Shown here one piece after another: positions 59,514 through 64,000 of a stretch of DNA of 64,000 nt; position 1 is the first letter of the stretch; every line of letters starts with the position of its first letter. The stretch covers positions 42,328,201-42,392,200 of the forward strand of contig OW799235.1 of assembly GCA_941918925.1 (NCBI GenBank). The letters run 5' to 3'. The position numbers and the translations under genes were made by a program. The notes under the pieces were generated by a model. That model had not been told where the DNA came from. It did no database searches and saw only the letters and a program-made list of their open reading frames with translations. This DNA is from Phyto melanocephala. Taxonomy: Eukaryota > Arthropoda > Insecta > Diptera > Rhinophoridae.

Positions 59514-61017
59514 TGTTGTTCGGCTAAAAGAGATTCTTCTTGGGATTGAGTTATCTCCAACTCCTCCCTCTTCATTGGCACGGGGTGGCCTTCATCCTCT
59601 TTAGCCTCCTTTGCTTCTTCGTCAGGGTCTTTCTTCCTTTGGATTATGTGTCCAACCAATGGGCGTCTTACCAACTTTGAAGAAAATAGTTGTACTCGCG
59701 AAGTACACCTTCCCTTTTTGCTCCTCGAGGTAAGACATGGATGGTTTATCCACTCCTGCAACTACCAGGGTGCCATCGTCAGTTTCCTCACGATGGAAAA
59801 CCTTCCATTTGTCTACTTCCAGACCTCTACTTTGCTTGCCAATGATCCTAAGCATGGCCTTGCTATCAAGTTTGCTGCCCCAACCTTTAACGAAAAATGA
59901 AACCTTGGTTAGGGATGGGATATCGGCCTTTTTCACCATGGCAAGTTTGCCACCCTCCCATGGGGCTGGTATGCCTCCCACTAGGTCTTTCATAACATGT
60001 GCGCAGGTGTCTGATTCTAGTTGTAGAAACAGTACTTCCCTGGCGAACCTACAGCTATCTATATGGATCTGTGGAGCATTATCATCTGCTTCCAGGACAT
60101 ACTGCACAATCCTCTCATTTATGGCATTCTCTACTTCCTTCTGATGTGCCATTGGAATTTTGGCCGATGCGCTATTGGAGTCGATAACAGCATAGCATAG
60201 CTCCTCTGTCATCTTCCTTCTGGCCACTTTCGCATACGTGGGTTGCTCCTTAGCCGATTTTTCTTCCGGCTTTCTTTTACGTGATGGTGGGGTTATTTTT
60301 CCGGCTGTTTCATCATCACCTGTATTTTTAGCTACCGCTTTCGCCTGTTTTGAGGTTGAAGCTATTGGTTCATTTCCTTCTCCTTTCAGATTGGCCGGAG
60401 GGTCTTCTTTCGGGAGTTGGGAAATGCTAACCGTTTTACTTCCCTGCTGGTAACTTTTTTTCTTTTTAGTATTGCCAACGGTGTTCTGTTCCTCTGGAGA
60501 TCGAATCCTCTTACCCTTTTCGGTAGAAATGGGTGTAGATGAGTCTTTCTCTTTAGGGACATCCCGCTGACCTTTCTTATTTACTCTCTGTTTCTCTTTC
60601 TTATTTACTCTCTGTCTTCCTTTGCTGCGCTCCGGAGAGAGTTCTTATTTTGTCTGTGGTGAGTTTGGCAATGCTTGCACTTACTTCCTCAACCATTTTA
60701 TCTACCTCAGAGGTATCCTTTGTGCATAACACCGTAGTGTCAGCATCTTCTATATTTGAGTCAGAGGTGTCGGAATCCTCGCCTGTCTTGTGTGGCTGGG
60801 GATGCTTAAAGCTCACCCTTGGATCCGATCCCTCGTTCTCTATTCTTCTTCATGCTTTATCAATAACGGAAGCCAAGTTGCCCACCTCCGAAATTGTTTC
60901 CTTACAGTCATTTGATGACGATGAATCGGGGCCTGCTTGCTCACCACCATTAGCCGCCGGTACTGAGTTTATTAGGCTCTGCACCGTAACTTTTACTTCT
61001 TTAATTTCCTTGTTCAT
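59510..61017 (-). pseudogene. LINE ORF1 (gag-like), frameshifted
   Basis: It begins at ATG 61017 (MNKEIKEVKV). A TGA at 60852-60850 is followed in the same frame by an acidic section (SDTSDSNIEDADTTV). Near 60640 the frame shifts. Basic repeats (KEKQRVNKK) and a Lys-rich linker then lead to the globular C-terminal domain (about 60227-59640: WEGGKLAMVKKAD, SFFVKGWGSKLD, STTIFFKVGKTPIGWTHN). A last shift near 59640 leads to an acidic tail (DPDEEAKEAKEDEG) ending at a TGA that overlaps the ORF2 ATG. It is homologous in layout to ORF1 at 27588-28778. Confidence 0.65.
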
Positions 61018-61283
61018 ATTTGGTTTATTTTGGGAACCGCCCTATCTTATTTTTATTTTGTCCGCGAGGAGTTCTAGGAACCCCTAGGGTCAGAGGTAGT
61101 GTACGGGATCTGATCACTACATAATGCGACAAATCTCTACTCATTTAGATGGGTAGGTCTTTCCCACTCTATGAAGCGCCCAGGCCCCCCACACCACATC
61201 CACCCCCCCTATCCGCCACCTGGGGACGCGTCCGATGGGAGTAAAAATAAGCAAACGACTCCACACGGATATAGTCCACATAG

Positions 61284-62124
61284 TTTTAATTAACGGGAAG
61301 ACAAAAATGAATTTTTGTAGAGCAGTGTTATTATAGTGGTATTTGCGTTTCTAGCAAGTATAGCGAAAAAAGAAACAATAGTAATGAGAATAAAACATAG
61401 TATAAGTTTAAATTAAACACAATAGTTCACAAAACTGTATTTAAAAAATTCGTGAAGAAAAAGAAATTAACACGTAAAGTACTCATCGTTGTTGTTTTAT
61501 TTTTCTTTTGCGTATTAAAATATATTAAAAAAAAGTACCATAAAAAAGCAAAAATACCCTGAAATCATAAAACAAACAAGCAGACCATCACTGGCTTACA
61601 AATGTCACGTAAGAATGTAAGGAAATTCTATTTTATACAGAATGGCTAAGCTTTTGCATTGTTTCTCATAAGCCAAGAACGACCAGCTGATACATTACAG
61701 TACGGATGCGCTCGGCTAACTGAGGCTTAAGCCACAGTTTATACACTACGTGCAATGATCTGCTAACTAGAATGCCGATTTAGTTTGGCAGCTCGTTGGC
61801 ACAGAGTTTATTCATAAGAAACTTTTTTCCGTCTGCCCACTTTTTATAAATCAACTCGGAAATTGCATGATACTCCTCAAAAATGTAACCATTTTGTGTT
61901 TATCATCCCTGATTTTGACATTTTTTTGTTTTTCCATCCATACTAGCAATTTTTAAAATTTAGAAATAATATTTATTTGGTTGTTGGGTTTAAGCTGGTT
62001 TATATGCATTTCACTGGTGCTTATGCCAGATCATCAGTAAACCTTTACCCAAATTCTTGAAAAAGTTTAAAATTTTTAATTTAGTAAATTAATTTAGAAA
62101 TAAATTAAAAAAATAAACGAACAA
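61284..62124. other. Unassigned sequence
   Basis: Short stretches resemble the AGTACC-type repeat (61530-61550). 61600-61810 is more balanced in composition without an ORF. No gene is called. Confidence 0.3.
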
Positions 62125-62982
62125 TCTATATATATAAAAGTGAAACTCTGTGTGTGTGTGTGTTAGCTATAGACTCCGAAACTGTGAAACCGATCGGCCT
62201 CGAACTTGGGCAATTTGTTGTACACATTCCAGGGAGTGTTTATGGGTTGCAAAAATTGGGCGGGGCCACGCCCATAAAAATTAGTTATCATTTTTAGCTA
62301 CTTGCACTTGACCGATTTTTCTGAAACTTTGCACACATATTGACCTGTCATGACTATATAATTTCGTGATAAGAAAAGTGAGCCCATAAAAAAAGTAATA
62401 ATTTTGAGGTACTTGCACTAGACCGATTCTTCTGAAACTTTGCACACATATTGAGCTGTCATAACTTTACAATTTCGTGATTAGAAAAGTGGGCAGGGCC
62501 ACGCCCATAAAAAAAGTTATAATTTTGAGGTACTTACACTGGGCCGATTTTTCTGAAACTTTGCACACATATTGAGCTGCCATGACTTTACAATTTTGTG
62601 ATTAGAAAAGTAGGCAGTGCCACGCCCATAAAAAAAGTTATAATTAATTTTCAGCTGCTTGAATTTCACCGATTTTTCTGAAACTTTACACACACATATT
62701 GAGCTCTCATGATTATACAATTTCTTGATTAGAAAAGTGGGCAGGGTCACACCCATAAAAAAAGTTATCATATTCAGCCACTTGAACTTCACCGATTTTT
62801 CTGAAACTTTGCACACATATTGAGTTGTCATGACTATACAGTTTCTTGATTAGAAAAGTGGGCAGTGCCACGCCCAATAAAAAAAGTTATAATTTTTGGC
62901 TTTTGCACTTGATATTCAATTGAAATTCAGAATGCTTTTTTATTCATTAAGGGGCGTACCAACGCGCGCCGGGCTTTTCTAG
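62125..62982 (+). mobile_element. Non-autonomous Helitron, copy 1 of a tandem pair
   Basis: It starts TCTATATATAAAAGTGAAAC after an A and ends ACGCGCGCCGGGCTTTTCTAG before a T. TC at the 5' end, CTAG at the 3' end, a GC-rich 3' sub-terminal segment and A/T insertion are Helitron hallmarks. The interior is about five direct repeats of ~122 bp ('ttctgaaactttgcacacat' near 62331, 62432, 62553, 62679, 62801), each with a 'gccacgcccataaaaa' segment. It has no coding capacity. Confidence 0.85.
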
Positions 62983-63469
62983 TCTATATATAAAAGTGAA
63001 ACTCTGTGTGTGTGTGTGTGTTAGCTGTAGACTCAGAAATTGTAAAACCGATCGGGCTCAAACTTTAGTAAGTTGTTGTACACATGCCAGGGAGTGTTTA
63101 TTGGTGGAAAAAAGTGGGCGGGGTCACGCCCATAAAAAATTAGTTATCATTTTTAGCTACTTGCACTTGACCGATTTTTCTAAAACTTTGCACACACATA
63201 TTAAGCCGTCATGACTATATAATTTCGTGATTAGAAAAGTGGGCAGGGCTACGCCCATTAAAAAAGTTATAATTTTAAGGATTTTTCTGAAACTTTGCAC
63301 ACTTATTGAGCTGTCATGACTATACAGTTTCGTTATTAGAAAAGTGGGCAGTGCCACGCTCATAAGAAAAAAGTTATAGTTTTTAGCCTTGCACTTGATA
63401 TTCGATTAAAATTCAGAATGCGATTAAAATTCATGAAGGGGCGTAGCAACGCGCGCCGGGATTGGCTAG
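62983..63469 (+). mobile_element. Non-autonomous Helitron, copy 2 of a tandem pair
   Basis: It starts TCTATATATAAAAG immediately after the CTAG of copy 1 and ends GCGCGCCGGGATTGGCTAG before T. The same internal repeat is present about two times, so this copy is shorter (about 487 bp). Confidence 0.85.
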
Positions 63470-64000
63470 TATTTTATAAAAATGGAAAAGCAAGGCAAAC
63501 GGTCTGTAAATTGGTAACAGGATGAAAAGGTAAAAAAATATTGGTAATGTAAAACAACAGCACCGAATAGCTGTTTTTTACAACTTGGCAAACGTTTAAC
63601 AGGTCGTAAACAAGAGTTTAGCATATGGTTATCCAGAGTTTTGTATGTGTGTTAGAAAAAACTTTATTCTAACTTTATGCCAACTTTTTGTTATGAATAA
63701 GGCCGTACTTTTCTAATTTTTTATTTTTATTTCATTATCAAATAATATAGTTTTTAAATAAAAGCTAAAAATTTTATTTTGTAATAATTTTTTAAACTAA
63801 AAAATTTTGCGTTCGAATAAAAAAAAATTAAGAAAATTTGCCATCTGATTGTCAAAGCGCGCAAAAAGATTAGAGATTAAGAAAATGTTGAAAAAGTCAG
63901 ACGTTTGGAGGATTTAAGAGTTTTAAGTCGAGTTTGAGAAGGTTGTTTGTTTAATTTATCAAAAAGGAAAAAAGTAACTTCCCAAACTTTGTTTTAAATG
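63470..64000. other. Unassigned AT-rich sequence
   Basis: No ORF, repeat or element end recognised up to the window edge. Confidence 0.3.

Larger units (their letters stand above)
55886..61269 (-). mobile_element. Second RNase H-type LINE, full-length structure but mutated
   Basis: Flanked by the perfect 14-bp duplication TATAGTCCACATAG (55872-55885 and 61270-61283). The 5' end is at 61269 (ATCCGTGTGGAGTC). The 3' end has a CCTAACCTAAC tail. About 5.38 kb. Same architecture as the LINE at 27176-32507, but clearly a different subfamily at the protein level. ORF1 and the ORF2 endonuclease are broken. Confidence 0.88.

Overview
The window is AT-rich eukaryotic DNA, about 70% A+T by eye. It is dominated by transposable elements and satellite, and I see no bacterial-type gene organisation. 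Spliced genes, RNase H-bearing LINEs, Tc1/mariner, hAT, Ty3/gypsy and Helitron/Helentron elements together suggest an insect, most likely a higher fly (Diptera). That call rests on remembered element families, not on a search.

Layout. 1-7192 holds several copies of a Helitron-like family with an internal ~116-bp tandem repeat, interrupted by Helentron-type non-autonomous elements (HINEs). 7833-11863 is the one long gene that does not look like an ordinary transposon ORF: a serine-rich, zinc-finger, tyrosine-recombinase-like protein. I can extend it through an intron to a further conserved C-terminal exon. 12490-21475 is a ~9-kb array of about 51 copies of a 176-bp satellite with higher-order structure. 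22058-24620 holds two HINEs joined head to tail in minus orientation. 25656-26472 is a convergent pair of small genes, one with a 56-bp intron.

26547-32792 is a deleted mariner-like element. A nearly intact LINE (27176-32507, 12-13-bp target duplication) sits inside it. 33480-36910 is another copy of the Helitron-like family, carrying a TIR element with a TTA duplication, which in turn carries an hAT relic. 39100-41552 is a LINE fragment split precisely by a HINE. 41941-44105 has Tc1-like relics and a tRNA-derived SINE-like unit. 46373-52207 is a decayed Ty3/gypsy retrotransposon whose gag starts with a RING-like finger. It is interrupted by a mariner remnant (49255-49842) and a truncated LINE (51151-51970). 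52633-53389 is another HINE. 54805-61269 is a truncated LINE next to a second RNase H-type LINE with a perfect 14-bp target duplication. 62125-63469 is two Helitrons in direct head-to-tail tandem.

The best candidate for something under-described is the tyrosine-recombinase-like gene. It has an uninterrupted reading frame, the R/K/R/H/Y catalytic pattern, two zinc fingers, and splice sites whose phases agree. Second choices are the small convergent gene pair and the RING-bearing gag. Nearly every nest in the window can be ordered in time from exact insertion junctions, which makes it useful for dating element activity.
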